Positions 16,350 through 27,306 of a stretch of 64,000 nucleotides of DNA are shown piece by piece. The DNA is from Methylorubrum thiocyanatum (GTDB lineage Bacteria > Pseudomonadota > Alphaproteobacteria > Rhizobiales > Beijerinckiaceae). The notes under the pieces were generated by a model. It ran no database searches. It saw only the letters and a list, made by a program, of their open reading frames with translations, and was not told the origin of the DNA. Location of the stretch: the NCBI GenBank assembly GCA_014138645.1, contig JACJIB010000010.1, forward strand, positions 1-64,000. The letters are read 5' to 3'. The stretch's first letter is position 1, and the number at the start of each line of letters is the position of its first letter. A program made the position numbers and the translations under genes.

Positions 16350-17159
16350 TCACGAGCCGACGAGGCCGAGCTGCGGGCTCGACGGCTCGGCCCGGCCGCG
16401 GCGCGGGATGCGCCCGGCAAGATGCGCGAGGCGGCCCGCCTCGACGGCATGGCGCATGGCGCCCGCCATCCGCACCGGGTCGTCGGCCTTGGCCACCGCC
16501 GTGTTGATGAGGCAGGCGGCGGCGCCGAGTTCCATGGCGACCACCGCGTCCGAGGCGGTGCCGATGCCGGCATCGACGATCACCGGCACCTTGGCCCGGC
16601 GGCAGATCAGTTCGATATTGGCCGGGTTGGCGATGCCCATGCCGGAGCCGATCAGAGAGCCCATCGGCATCACCGCGGCGCAGCCGAGATCGGCCAGCCG
16701 CTCGCAGATGACGGGATCGTCGTTGCAATAGGGCAGCACCGTGAAGCCGTCATCGACGAGATGGCGGCAGGCTTCGAGCAGTTCGGTCACGTCCGGGTAG
16801 AGCGTCTCGCGGTCGCCGATCACCTCGACCTTGATCCAGTCGGTGCCGAGCGCCTCGCGGGCGAGTTCGGCGGTCATGATCGCGTCGCGGGCCGTCTCGC
16901 AGCCGGCGGTGTTGGGCAGGAAACGGGCGCCCTTGAGCTTCTGGAAGGTGTCCGAGCCGTGGCCCTGGAGCGAGACCCGGCGGATCGAGGCAGTGACGAC
17001 CTCGGCGCCGGACGCACGGACCGACTGGGCCATGATCTCCTGGCTCGGATAGCCCGCCGTGCCGATGAACAGCCGCGAGGAGAGCCGGATGCCGGCGATC
17101 TCCAGCGGGTCGTCCCCGGCCGCGGATGTCTGCGTGAGGGTGGTGTCGTGATGGTTCAT
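16350..17159 (-). CDS. thiG: Thiazole synthase
   Basis: Condenses deoxyxylulose phosphate, dehydroglycine and ThiS-thiocarboxylate into the thiazole phosphate of thiamine. 269 residues. The (beta/alpha)8 barrel shows SRLFIGTAGYPS, LPNTAGC, the Schiff-base lysine in DWIKVEVIGD, LYPD, and the phosphate-binding DAGIGTASDA and INTAVAKADDPV motifs. Start ATG at 17159, four bases after the thiS stop. Slightly longer than usual because of an N-terminal lead (MNHHDTTLTQTSAAGDDP). Confidence 0.96.
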   Translation of the reverse strand: MNHHDTTLTQTSAAGDDPLEIAGIRLSSRLFIGTAGYPSQEIMAQSVRASGAEVVTASIRRVSLQGHGSDTFQKLKGARFLPNTAGCETARDAIMTAELAREALGTDWIKVEVIGDRETLYPDVTELLEACRHLVDDGFTVLPYCNDDPVICERLADLGCAAVMPMGSLIGSGMGIANPANIELICRRAKVPVIVDAGIGTASDAVVAMELGAAACLINTAVAKADDPVRMAGAMRHAVEAGRLAHLAGRIPRRGRAEPSSPQLGLVGS

Positions 17160-17163
17160 GCGC

Positions 17164-17376
17164 TCAGCCTCCCTGCATGGCGCGGACGATCTCGATGCGG
17201 TCGCCCTCGTTGAGGGCCGTCTCGCCCCAGGCGGACTTCCGCACCACACGACCGTTGACGGCGATGGCGATGCCCTCAGAACTCTCGATGCCCCGCTCCT
17301 CGGCCTCCGCCGCGAACAGGGCGGCGAGGTCGGAGGCCTCGCGCTCGGACGTCTCTCCGTTGACGGTCAGCCTCAT
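17164..17376 (-). CDS. thiS: Sulfur carrier protein ThiS
   Basis: 70-residue ubiquitin-like protein ending in the required Gly-Gly (IVRAMQGG), which is adenylated and thiocarboxylated to donate sulfur to ThiG. It starts MRLTVNGETSE and has AIAVNGRVV and LNEGDRIEIV as in the family. The ATG at 17376 overlaps the thiO stop (ATGA), so translation is coupled. Confidence 0.95.
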   Translation of the reverse strand: MRLTVNGETSEREASDLAALFAAEAEERGIESSEGIAIAVNGRVVRKSAWGETALNEGDRIEIVRAMQGG

Positions 17377-18593
17377 GCCACGGCCCTCCCCCGGCTCTCG
17401 TTCGGCGATGTGAAGCGCGCCCGGCCGAAGCCGCGGGCGAAATCCGGCAGCATGCCCTCGCCGACGAGCGCGGCGACCGCATCGGCGGTGGCGGGGGCGA
17501 GCAGATAGCCGTTGCGGTGATGGCCGGTGGCGACGACGAGGCCGGGTGCCGCCTCCTCGATGATCGGCGCGTCGTCGTCCGAGGTCGGGCGGAAACCGCT
17601 CCAGACCGCGTCGATCTCCATTTCCTCGATGCCGGGCAGGACGCGCCGCGCGCCCTCCAGCAGGGCGAACAACCCGCCCGCGGTGACGCCGCTGTTGAAG
17701 CCGCAATCCTCCACCGTCGCGCCGACGATGAGATGCCCGTCGCCCTTGGGCGCCATGTGCACCGCGTCGGTCCAGACCATGCGGGAGAGCGTGCCCGTGC
17801 GCTTGGTGGTGCGCAGCGCCAGCGACTGCCCCTTGAGCGGCCGCACCGGCAGGGCGAGGTCGTCGGGCAGCAGCCCCGCCGCCCCGCTCCAGGCACCGGC
17901 GGCGAGGATCACCGTCTCGGCCGCCAGCACGCGGCCGGCAGCGCGCAGGCCGGCGACGCGCCCGCCTTCGTGCTCCAGCCCCTCGACGGCGACGTCCTCG
18001 ACGATGGTAACCCCCACCGCCTCGCAGGCGCCGAGCAGCGCCTCCATCACGAGGCGGGGATCGACCTGCGCGTCGAGGGGACAGAGGATGCCGGCGGTGA
18101 CGTTGGGGCGCAGCAGCGGCTCGCGGGCGCGTACCTCCGGGCCGGAGAGCCATTCGGCGGCAACATTCGAGCGCCGTTGCAGGTCGTGGCGGAAGCGCAG
18201 GCGTTCGACCTCGTCGCGGCCGATGGCGATCACGAGGGTGCCGTCCTCGCGGTAATCGATGGTCGTGCCGGAGGCCGCCTGGAGCGCGTCGCGGAAGGCC
18301 GGCCAGCGGCGCAGGGATTCGAGCGCCAGCGGCAGCAGCAGGTCGGAGCCGGGTTCGTGCTCGGCGGCCGGCGCGAGCATGCCGGTGGCGGCAAGGCTCG
18401 CCCCGCTGCCGACGCGCCCACGCTCCACAACGACGACGGAACGGCCGGCCTGTGCCAGGCGCCACGCGATCGACAGGCCGATCAGCCCCGCTCCGACTAC
18501 GGCGATGTCGGCACGCTGCGGCAGGTCGGCGGCGCGCGGACGCATCGCGAGGGCGCGTCTCTGGCCGATCGGGGAGGTCAGCAGGTCTGACAT
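17373..18593 (-). CDS. thiO: Glycine oxidase ThiO
   Basis: FAD enzyme that oxidises glycine to the imine used by ThiG in aerobes. 406 residues; dinucleotide-binding motif ADIAVVGAGLIGLSIAWRLAQAG near residue 30, FAD ribose contact VVERGRVGSGAS, and a C-terminal TGHHRNGYLLAPATA motif typical of ThiO. The ATG at 18593 was chosen (MSDLLTSPIG); the 15 residues upstream lie in the riboswitch leader. First gene of the minus-strand thiOSGE operon. thiC, often first in this operon in relatives, is absent here. Confidence 0.94.
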   Translation of the reverse strand: MSDLLTSPIGQRRALAMRPRAADLPQRADIAVVGAGLIGLSIAWRLAQAGRSVVVVERGRVGSGASLAATGMLAPAAEHEPGSDLLLPLALESLRRWPAFRDALQAASGTTIDYREDGTLVIAIGRDEVERLRFRHDLQRRSNVAAEWLSGPEVRAREPLLRPNVTAGILCPLDAQVDPRLVMEALLGACEAVGVTIVEDVAVEGLEHEGGRVAGLRAAGRVLAAETVILAAGAWSGAAGLLPDDLALPVRPLKGQSLALRTTKRTGTLSRMVWTDAVHMAPKGDGHLIVGATVEDCGFNSGVTAGGLFALLEGARRVLPGIEEMEIDAVWSGFRPTSDDDAPIIEEAAPGLVVATGHHRNGYLLAPATADAVAALVGEGMLPDFARGFGRARFTSPNESRGRAVA

Positions 18594-18683
18594 CGGAAAT
18601 GGGCCTTCCACGGGTCTGCCCGCAGGAACCGGCACCATGTGCTTCGAAAGAAGCGGGTCCGCCCCAATGAGCGACCCTCAGGT

Positions 18684-18790
18684 CCAATCCCTACGCCGGT
18701 ATGAGCCGGATCAGGTTCGAAGGATTTCCGCGCTGCCGGTGACGGCAATAGCGGTTTCTCAGCCCCTTGCCGGGGATCTCCCTGGAACAG
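18684..18790 (-). ncRNA. TPP riboswitch (THI element) upstream of thiO
   Basis: Read on the minus strand, the conserved core is present in order: CTGAGA (18762-18757), a variable stem, ACCTGAT (18716-18710), a CCGG...CCGG pair, and GCGTAGGGA (18696-18688). These are the signature segments of the thiamine pyrophosphate aptamer. It ends about 90 bases before the thiO start. In proteobacteria this class usually blocks translation or transcription of the thiamine operon when TPP is plentiful; which mechanism is used here is not evident. Confidence 0.92.
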
Positions 18791-18965
18791 ACCGGATGTG
18801 GGCCCGCGAACCCGCCCGGTCAATCCCCGTCGGCCGCCGAAGAGGCCGCGGCGGCCGCAAAAGCGAGCCTCGCGCCATCGCTCCCACGGCGAGCCTCACA
18901 ATCCTACGCGATCACGAAATTGTGATGGATGAACATATGTCGAGAGTTTTTCGCCAGCTATGGCT

Positions 18966-18995
18966 TTGGCGTGAAATTAATATCTTGTCTATATT
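18966..18995 (+). promoter_or_regulatory. Candidate sigma-70-type promoter for the chemoreceptor gene
   Basis: TTGGCG (18966-18971) and TATATT (18990-18995) are 18 bases apart, in the AT-rich stretch of about 130 bases before the chemoreceptor start at 19034. Pattern match only; an alternative start point cannot be excluded. Confidence 0.35.
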
Positions 18996-19033
18996 AGAGG
19001 ATTCAACAGCAATTCACGAGGTCTCAAATAATC

Positions 19034-20722
19034 ATGAGTCTACACAGCCTATCTATTAAGTCAAAGCTCATTTCAGCCTTCACGGCCATGGTTCTTTGCC
19101 TCATCGTCGTGTCGGCCATTGCGATGACCAGCATCAACAACCTCAGCAACGAGAACGAGCATCTCGGGCAAAATAGCATTCCCAGCATCCGTTATGCTGG
19201 CGAATTGCGCGGCAACGTGATCGATGTTCGCGTGAGTGTTATCAACCACCTCCTCTATCAGGAATTGGAGCGCATGCAGGCCGAGGAGAAGTCCCTGGAA
19301 GCGAAGACGGCGGCTGTCGCGAAAGCGATGCGGGGGTACGAGCCGCTCATCAGCCTGTCCGGCGAGCAGGAACTGTTCGATCGGTTCAAGACGGAATGGG
19401 CAGCCTATCTCGAAGCCGTCCAGGGCGTGCTCGCGCATTCGCGCAACGGCCGCAAGGATCTCGCGCAGGACGAGAGCGCGCGGAACGTCCGCCCGCGGAT
19501 CAAGGTCGCAGCCCAGGCGCTCGACGACATCATCGTCCTGAACAACAAGGCCGGCGAGATCGTCGTCGCCCGCTCGGACGCGAGTGCGCGCTCGGCCAAG
19601 AATCTGATGCTCGCCATCGGCTGCGGCGCGATTCTTCTGGCCATCGCCCTGGCCACCCTCATCGTCGTCGGCGTCACGCGGGGCATCCACTCCGTGGTCG
19701 AGCCGATGAAGCGGCTCGCTTCGGGCGATCTGACGGCCGAAATCCCGCATCGCGGCGCCAGGACCGAGATCGGCACGATCGCCGACGCGGTGCAGGTGTT
19801 CAAGGACGGCCTCATCCGCATGCGGTCGATGGAGGAGGAAGCCGCCTCGGCACGGGCCGGTACCGAGGCGCAGCGCAAGCGAGCGATGCGGGAGCTGGCG
19901 GACGGCTTCGAGGCAGCGGTCGGAGGCATCATCGGCTTGGTCTCGTCCTCCGCCACCGAACTCCAGGCGACGGCCCAGAGCATGGCTGGCCTCGCCACCA
20001 AGACGGCGGGACAATCGACGACGGTGGCTGCGGCCGCCCAGCAGGCCGCGACGAATGTCGGCACGGTCGCGACGGCTGCCGAGGAACTGGGAAGCTCGGT
20101 CCAAGAGATCGGCCGGCAGGTGGACGGCTCGGCGAGCCTCGCTCAGCTTGCCGTGAACGAGGCCTCGCGCTCGGCCGCCCTGGTGGAGGAACTGAGCAGC
20201 TCCGTGGCGCAGATCGGCGACGTCGTGACGATGATCTCGACCATCGCCGGCCAGACCAACCTGCTCGCCCTCAATGCCACCATCGAGGCCGCCCGGGCCG
20301 GCGAGGCCGGCCGCGGCTTCGCTGTGGTCGCGACGGAGGTGAAGGAGCTCGCGGGCCAGACGGCCCGGGCCACCGAGCAGATTTCGGCCCAGATCGGCCG
20401 CATCCAGGGCTCAACCAATCAGGCGGTCGCTTCGATCAGCAGCATCGGCGACCGTATTCAGGAGATCAGCCGCACGGCGACGGCGATTGCCGCCGCGGTC
20501 GAGGAGCAGGGCATGGCGACCCAGGAGATCGTGCGCAATGTCGCCGAGGCGGCCGCCGGCACCGGCGAGGTGACGGGCAACATCACGGGCGTGGCGAGCG
20601 CGGCGGAGGAGACAGGCGCGGCCGCCTCCCAGGTGCTCGGCGCGGCCTCCGAGCTGTCACGCCAGTCGGAGCACCTCTCCAGCGAAGTCAGCCGCTTCCT
20701 GGCGACCGTCCGAGCGGCCTGA
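19034..20722 (+). CDS. Methyl-accepting chemotaxis protein
   Basis: 562-residue inner-membrane chemoreceptor that signals to CheA/CheW. First transmembrane helix at about residues 10-32, a periplasmic four-helix-bundle (4HB_MCP-like) ligand domain to about residue 190, second helix at about 193-215, HAMP domain (VVEPMKRLASGDLTAEIPHRGARTEIG), and a long signalling domain whose hairpin tip reads MISTIAGQTNLLALNATIEA followed by ARAGEAGRGFAVVATEVKEL. The ligand is unknown. The first 200 bases are visibly more AT-rich than the rest, which suits an exchanged sensory domain. ATG at 19034. Confidence 0.95.
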   Translation: MSLHSLSIKSKLISAFTAMVLCLIVVSAIAMTSINNLSNENEHLGQNSIPSIRYAGELRGNVIDVRVSVINHLLYQELERMQAEEKSLEAKTAAVAKAMRGYEPLISLSGEQELFDRFKTEWAAYLEAVQGVLAHSRNGRKDLAQDESARNVRPRIKVAAQALDDIIVLNNKAGEIVVARSDASARSAKNLMLAIGCGAILLAIALATLIVVGVTRGIHSVVEPMKRLASGDLTAEIPHRGARTEIGTIADAVQVFKDGLIRMRSMEEEAASARAGTEAQRKRAMRELADGFEAAVGGIIGLVSSSATELQATAQSMAGLATKTAGQSTTVAAAAQQAATNVGTVATAAEELGSSVQEIGRQVDGSASLAQLAVNEASRSAALVEELSSSVAQIGDVVTMISTIAGQTNLLALNATIEAARAGEAGRGFAVVATEVKELAGQTARATEQISAQIGRIQGSTNQAVASISSIGDRIQEISRTATAIAAAVEEQGMATQEIVRNVAEAAAGTGEVTGNITGVASAAEETGAAASQVLGAASELSRQSEHLSSEVSRFLATVRAA

Positions 20723-20741
20723 GGCGCGACGCGGGCGGTCG

Positions 20742-22019
20742 TCAGGCCGAAGCCGCCCGCTTCACGGTCACCGGGTGGCGCATCGGCCTGAAGACTGCCA
20801 TCGGCTCCTCGAACCCGTCGAGGGCATGCACGCCCAAGGGCTCGGGGTCGCCCCAGAGGAAGTCCACGAAGGGCTTCGACATCAGGAGCGGTTCCTGAAG
20901 CGTGCGGTTGAGCCGCGCGAGGCGGCTCGCGAGGTTCACGTCGCGGCCGATCACGGTGAAGTCGAGCCGGGTGCCGGAGCCGACATTGCCGTAGGCCGCC
21001 TCGCCGTGATGCAGGGCGATGCCGGCATCGACCGCGGGCTTGCCCTCGCCGAAGCGCCCGACCGCATTCGCCTCGGCGAGCGCGGCAAGCGCCGATTCCG
21101 CCGCCATCAGCGCGCTCTTGGCGGCACCGCCGAGGTCGTCACCGGGCTCGCGGAAGATCGCGAGCAGGCCGTCACCGAGATATTTCAGCACCTCGCCGCC
21201 CTCCCGCTCGATCGGCGGGACGAGGCAGTCGAAGAAGGCGTTCAGGAGATCGACCGCGCCCTCCGGGGTCCGGTCGGCGGACAGGCGCGTGTAGTCGCGC
21301 ATATCCGCGAACAGGATCGCCGAGCGGATGCGGCGCACCTGCCCGCGCCGGATGTCGCCTGAAAGAATCGCCCGGTGCGGCTCGTCGCCGACATAGATGC
21401 GCAGGACCGTATCGAGCTGCTTGTTGAGCAGCCGCATCTCCATCACCGCGGCGAGCGCAGGCATGACGAAACGCAGGATCGCAATATCCTCGTCGCGAAA
21501 CCCGCCCTCGGCCCGTGTGGCGAAGGTGATGCCGTTCTTGGTGCCGTTGGTGAAGATCAGCGGCGCGATGACGTAATGCGTGTAGCCGTCGGCCTTCAGT
21601 TCGGGGATGATCGCGTAGGCGTCCTCGTCGGTCTCCGACAGGTCGAGGCTCAGCCACTCGCCGGTCTCGTGCACGGCGTAGAACGGGCTCGCCTGATACG
21701 CCTTCGCCGTGCCCTCGCCATGGGGAAACAGGCGCACGGTCGAGCCGCCGCCGCGGGTCCAGACGCGGCCGACGCCCGAATATTCCGAGTGCAGCGTGTC
21801 GATGGCGGTGGAAGCGCGGTCGATCGGCACGCCGATGGCGTTGAGGCGCTCGGCGAGTCCGGCGAGCAGATCGTCGGCCTTGGGCAGCCGGGCACCTTCA
21901 CCGAGCAGCCAGTCGCGGATGCCAACGCAGGATTGCAGAGCCCCGAACGGGACGTCCTCGGCTTCCGATCCGTCGGCGAGAGCCGTCGGCACTGGTCTCG
22001 GGGCGTCCGCGTCGTGCAT
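20742..22019 (-). CDS. Adenylate/guanylate cyclase, class III, with N-terminal GAF-like domain
   Basis: 425 residues. An N-terminal region (about 40-205) looks like a GAF-type sensor; a coiled linker leads to a class III cyclase domain. Metal-binding aspartates are in SAILFADMRDYT and YLGDGLLAIF; the purine-contacting lysine is in EVLKYLGD; the transition-state Asn and Arg are in RDVNLASRL. The position that is Asp in class IIIa enzymes is Thr (DFTVIG), the class IIIb pattern. Cytosolic; probably makes cAMP. Convergent with the chemoreceptor gene (19 bases between stops). Confidence 0.88.
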   Translation of the reverse strand: MHDADAPRPVPTALADGSEAEDVPFGALQSCVGIRDWLLGEGARLPKADDLLAGLAERLNAIGVPIDRASTAIDTLHSEYSGVGRVWTRGGGSTVRLFPHGEGTAKAYQASPFYAVHETGEWLSLDLSETDEDAYAIIPELKADGYTHYVIAPLIFTNGTKNGITFATRAEGGFRDEDIAILRFVMPALAAVMEMRLLNKQLDTVLRIYVGDEPHRAILSGDIRRGQVRRIRSAILFADMRDYTRLSADRTPEGAVDLLNAFFDCLVPPIEREGGEVLKYLGDGLLAIFREPGDDLGGAAKSALMAAESALAALAEANAVGRFGEGKPAVDAGIALHHGEAAYGNVGSGTRLDFTVIGRDVNLASRLARLNRTLQEPLLMSKPFVDFLWGDPEPLGVHALDGFEEPMAVFRPMRHPVTVKRAASA

Positions 22020-22325
22020 CGGGGGAAGGTGGGTTCTCGGGTCGCCAAAGCAAGGCTTCGCGCCGGACGCGCAAGCCCCGCTCCGCGGCCGGTGCCGGGG
22101 GACGATTCTCCCCTTGCCGGGCCGCGTAAGGGATCAGCTTGGCCGCATCGTGACGGAAGGCCGCGGGATGGGGTGCGGGCCGCCGAGCATGCATCGGATT
22201 GAGACGTCGGATCAAGCGAGCGGGACGCGGGGTCAAAGCCGGGACCGGATCCCTGCCCTAGAGCCTTGGGGGCGGCAGCACCGTGCCTGCCGGATCTGCC
22301 GATCGATCGGCCCAGGACGACCCCC
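22020..22325. other. Intergenic region without a recognisable feature
   Basis: 306 bases between the divergent cyclase and small secreted-protein starts. It must hold promoters for both. I see no convincing -35/-10 pair, riboswitch motif or repeat; the open frames across it look like GC-rich shadows. Confidence 0.5.
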
Positions 22326-22694
22326 ATGTTGAGAATTGCCTTCCGCCTCGGCCTCCTGGCTGCCTTCACCTCGCCCCTCACCCCTGCCGTCGCGCAGGGC
22401 AAGCAGGACTTCGAGCTCGTCAACCGCACCGGCTATCAGATCGACGAGGTTTATGTCGGACCCGTCAACCAGTCCCACTGGGGCGAGGACGTGATGGGCA
22501 AGGACGCCATCGGCGACGGCGAGAGCGCCACCATCACCTTCAACGGCGGCTCGAACGCCTGCAAGTGGGACATCCGGGTCGTCTACAACGATGGCGACGA
22601 ATCGGAATTCCGCAGCGTCAACCTGTGCAGCATCAGCCGGGTCACCCTGTTCTGGAACCGCAAGGCTGGCGAGACGCGCTTCGTCGTGGATTAG
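22326..22694 (+). CDS. Small secreted protein, conserved in alphaproteobacteria
   Basis: 122 residues: signal peptide ending in TPAVAQG, then a compact beta-rich domain (FELVNRTGYQIDEVYVGPVN, WGEDVMGKDAIGDGESATITF, CKWDIRVVYNDG, ...NLCSISRVTLFWN) with two cysteines that may pair in the periplasm. I recall near-identical domains in many alphaproteobacterial genomes, but no function is known to me. Start ATG at 22326, where the signal peptide begins. A strong hairpin follows the stop. Confidence 0.75.
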   Translation: MLRIAFRLGLLAAFTSPLTPAVAQGKQDFELVNRTGYQIDEVYVGPVNQSHWGEDVMGKDAIGDGESATITFNGGSNACKWDIRVVYNDGDESEFRSVNLCSISRVTLFWNRKAGETRFVVD

Positions 22695-22711
22695 CCTCCG
22701 GCGCCATGCCG

Positions 22712-22742
22712 CGCGGGACGGGCCTTGGAAGGAACCGTCCCG
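22712..22742 (+). terminator. Hairpin after the small secreted-protein gene
   Basis: GCGGGACGG (22712-22720) pairs perfectly with CCGTCCCGC (22734-22742); the loop holds a further CCTT/AAGG pair. It lies 17 bases after the stop. There is no T-run, so it could be a factor-dependent terminator or a 3' stabiliser. Confidence 0.5.
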
Positions 22743-22847
22743 CATCATCGCAGCCGAACCGGTTTTTGCGCGAAGACCATCGATCGCGAGGCTCGGGCAG
22801 AGCCGGCCGCTTGCGGTTGCGCGCAATGAACCCGATAAAGGCGAGGC

Positions 22848-23903
22848 TTGCCGTCCCGAGGCGGGAGCACGAATGCATCGGCCCTCATCCGCGTGGCGAT
22901 CCAGTCCTTCACCTTCACCGCGGCGACCGAGGCCGACGGTTTCGACGGCTACCGGGCGCTCTACGCGAGCGGAGCCGACGTCGCGCTGACGGATGCGCCC
23001 TTCAACGCCCATGTGGAGGCGCACCGCTTCGGCCGGATGAACGTCTTCGAGCGTGCCCTGAGCGGCATCGAGCATCGGCGTGACCGGACCCGCGTCCGCC
23101 GCGACGGCTTCGACCACTTCACGCTCCAGTATCTGCGCAGCGGCACGTTCTACGGCGGCGCCCTCGATGCGGAGCGCCGACTGACCCCCGGCGACATCAT
23201 CCTGTTCGACCTCACCCGCCCGCAACGCACGCGCCTCGATGGGGCGCGCACCGTCACGGTGAGTCTCGCCCGGGAACTGGTCGAGGCGGCGGCCCCGGAT
23301 GCCGGCCGCTATCACGGGCAGATCCTGCCGGAGGCGGTGTCGGGGCTGCTCGGCGACCTGATGGGCTCGCTTGCCCGGCGCGCCGCCGCGGCGACGCCGG
23401 AGACCGCCGCGAGCACCGCCCGTGCCCTCACCGAATTGCTGGCCGGTGCCCTCGGCCAGATCAAACCCGACGACGAGGCCGCCGGCGCCCTCATCGCCGA
23501 CCTGCGGCGGCGCCGGGCGGAGGCGTTCATCGAGGCGCGGCTGCACGATCCCGGTCTGGACGTCATGACGGTGGCGCGCGGGGCCGCCCTGTCGCGCAGC
23601 GCGCTCTATCGCCTGTTCGAGCCGACCGGCGGCGTGGCGCAGCACATCCTCGCCCGCCGCCTCGAACGGCTGAGCGCGGCGCTGCGCAACCCTGCGGAAG
23701 GGCGCTCGATCACCACCCTCACCTTCGACCACGGCTTCGCCAGCGAGAGCCATTGCAGCCGCGCGTTCCGCGGCACCTTCGGCCTGCCGCCGGGCCGCTA
23801 CCGCGCCGAGATGCGCCATCCGCGCGCGGGCAGCCGGGGCGAGCCGCTGCCCGGCGAGAGTGCCGCGAGCCTGATGTCGGCTTGGTCGCGCGGCCTGACC
23901 TGA
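22848..23903 (+). CDS. AraC family transcriptional regulator
   Basis: Up to 351 residues. An N-terminal ligand/dimerisation region resembling the AraC-binding-like domain (FTLQYLRSGTFYGG, LTPGDIILFDLTRPQRTRL) precedes two C-terminal helix-turn-helix motifs (DVMTVARGAALSRSALYRLF and ITTLTFDHGFASESHCSRAF) ending in the typical FRGTFGLPPGRYR. The start is uncertain: TTG at 22848 follows a GGCGAGG stretch, while GTG at 22893 (VAIQSFTF) gives a shorter product. The MFS gene begins 5 bases after its stop on the same strand and is a likely co-transcribed partner or target. Confidence 0.88.
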   Translation: MPSRGGSTNASALIRVAIQSFTFTAATEADGFDGYRALYASGADVALTDAPFNAHVEAHRFGRMNVFERALSGIEHRRDRTRVRRDGFDHFTLQYLRSGTFYGGALDAERRLTPGDIILFDLTRPQRTRLDGARTVTVSLARELVEAAAPDAGRYHGQILPEAVSGLLGDLMGSLARRAAAATPETAASTARALTELLAGALGQIKPDDEAAGALIADLRRRRAEAFIEARLHDPGLDVMTVARGAALSRSALYRLFEPTGGVAQHILARRLERLSAALRNPAEGRSITTLTFDHGFASESHCSRAFRGTFGLPPGRYRAEMRHPRAGSRGEPLPGESAASLMSAWSRGLT

Positions 23904-23908
23904 GCACG

Positions 23909-25258
23909 ATGCCGCACGATCCACCGGAGCCGTCTGCGGGAACGGCGGCGGCGCCGTCCGGTCTCGCGGGCTGGCCGCTCGTGGCGTTGCTGGCGACGAT
24001 CCAGTTCGCGGCCTTCAGCGACCGCTTCCTGCTCACCCTCGTCGCGACGCCGCTCAAGCAGGCGCTGGCGCTGAGCGATACCCAGCTCGGCCTGATCCAG
24101 GGCTCGGCCTTCGCTCTGCCCTACGCGCTCGCCCTGCCGCTGCTCGGCAGCGTCGCCGACCGCGGATACCAGCGCGGCCTGATCCTCGCGGGCCTCCTGC
24201 TGTGGAGTGCGGCGACCTTCGCCAGCGGGCTCGCGGGGGGATTTGCCGGGCTGCTCGCCGCACGCCTCGCCCTGGGGCTCGGTCAGGCGGGGTTCGGACC
24301 GGCGGCCCTGTCACTGATGACCCGGCACCTGCGCCGGAACCGCCTCGGCCGGGGCATCGCCTCGCTGACCGCCAGCGCCACGCTCGGCCGCAGCTTCGCC
24401 CTGCTCGCGGGCGGCGCCGTGCTGGCTTGGCTGACGGCCCGGGGCGGGCTCGATTGGCCCGGGAGCACGCCGCTGGCACCCTGGCAGGCCCTGCTCGTCC
24501 TCGCCGCTCTGCCGAATCTCGCGCTGGCCCTCCTCGTCCTGCGCATCCGGCCCAGCCCGCGCTCCGGCGCGGCCCCGCAGCCCGAGGCATCGCGCAGGCA
24601 TCGCGGATCGTCGCTTGCCGAGGCTCTGGCCTGGATCGGGCGGCGTCGGAGGGCGTACCTGCCGCATGCCGCCGCCGCCACGGCCGCGGTGCTGATGACG
24701 CAGACTCTGACCGCCTGGGCGCCGACCTTCTACGTCCGCGCCTTCGGCTTCAGCCCGGCGGAGAGCGGCCTGCGCCTCGGGCTCCTCGTCCTGATCGCCG
24801 CCCCCCTCGGTCACGCGGCGGGGGGCTTCGCCCTGGACCGTCTGCGCGGCGCCGGGCACGCAGGTGCCGCGCCGCTCCTCCTGGCTCTCGGGCTGATCCT
24901 GGCGGTGCCGCTCACCGCCCTGGCGAGCCTGAGCCCCGACCTGTCCCTGTCGCTTCTCGGCTTCGCCGGGCTCGTCGCGCTCCTCGGCTTCACCTCTCCG
25001 CCGGGGCTTGCCGGCATCCAGATCCTGACGCCGCGGGGCCTGCGCGGCCGCGTCACGGCCGTCTTCCTCGCGGCTGTCTCCCTAGCGGGCTTCGGCCTCG
25101 GACCGCCCCTGGTCGGTCTTCTCAGCGACCACCTGTTCGGGGAGGCGGGGCTCGGGCTTGCTCTGCTGGCCGTGTTTGCGCCCGTCGGCGCAGCCGGCGC
25201 CCTGGCCGCCCTGTTGGCGCGCCGCGCCTGGCGCCCGGCCCGCCGGATATCCCTCTGA
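23909..25258 (+). CDS. Major facilitator superfamily transporter
   Basis: 449 residues with about 12 transmembrane helices. The loop after helix 2 reads GSVADRGYQRGLIL, a variant of the MFS G-x-x-x-D-R-x-G-R-R motif. There is an N-terminal FSDRFLLTLVATPLKQALALSDTQLGLIQG segment like that of organic-anion/aromatic acid MFS permeases. Substrate unknown. Start ATG at 23909, directly after the AraC regulator, which may control it. The gene ends before a strong bidirectional hairpin and convergent rpoD. Confidence 0.88.
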   Translation: MPHDPPEPSAGTAAAPSGLAGWPLVALLATIQFAAFSDRFLLTLVATPLKQALALSDTQLGLIQGSAFALPYALALPLLGSVADRGYQRGLILAGLLLWSAATFASGLAGGFAGLLAARLALGLGQAGFGPAALSLMTRHLRRNRLGRGIASLTASATLGRSFALLAGGAVLAWLTARGGLDWPGSTPLAPWQALLVLAALPNLALALLVLRIRPSPRSGAAPQPEASRRHRGSSLAEALAWIGRRRRAYLPHAAAATAAVLMTQTLTAWAPTFYVRAFGFSPAESGLRLGLLVLIAAPLGHAAGGFALDRLRGAGHAGAAPLLLALGLILAVPLTALASLSPDLSLSLLGFAGLVALLGFTSPPGLAGIQILTPRGLRGRVTAVFLAAVSLAGFGLGPPLVGLLSDHLFGEAGLGLALLAVFAPVGAAGALAALLARRAWRPARRISL

Positions 25259-25266
25259 AACGAGAA

Positions 25267-25288
25267 CGGCCGCCCCGAGGGGCGGCCG
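25267..25288. terminator. Bidirectional terminator hairpin between MFS gene and rpoD
   Basis: CGGCCGCCCC (25267-25276) and GGGGCGGCCG (25279-25288) form a perfect inverted repeat in the 44 bases between the two convergent stops. On the minus strand it is followed by TTCTCGTTT, suiting termination of rpoD. Confidence 0.7.
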
Positions 25289-25302
25289 GTCCGTCGTCCG
25301 GA

Positions 25303-27306
<2,004 letters not shown>

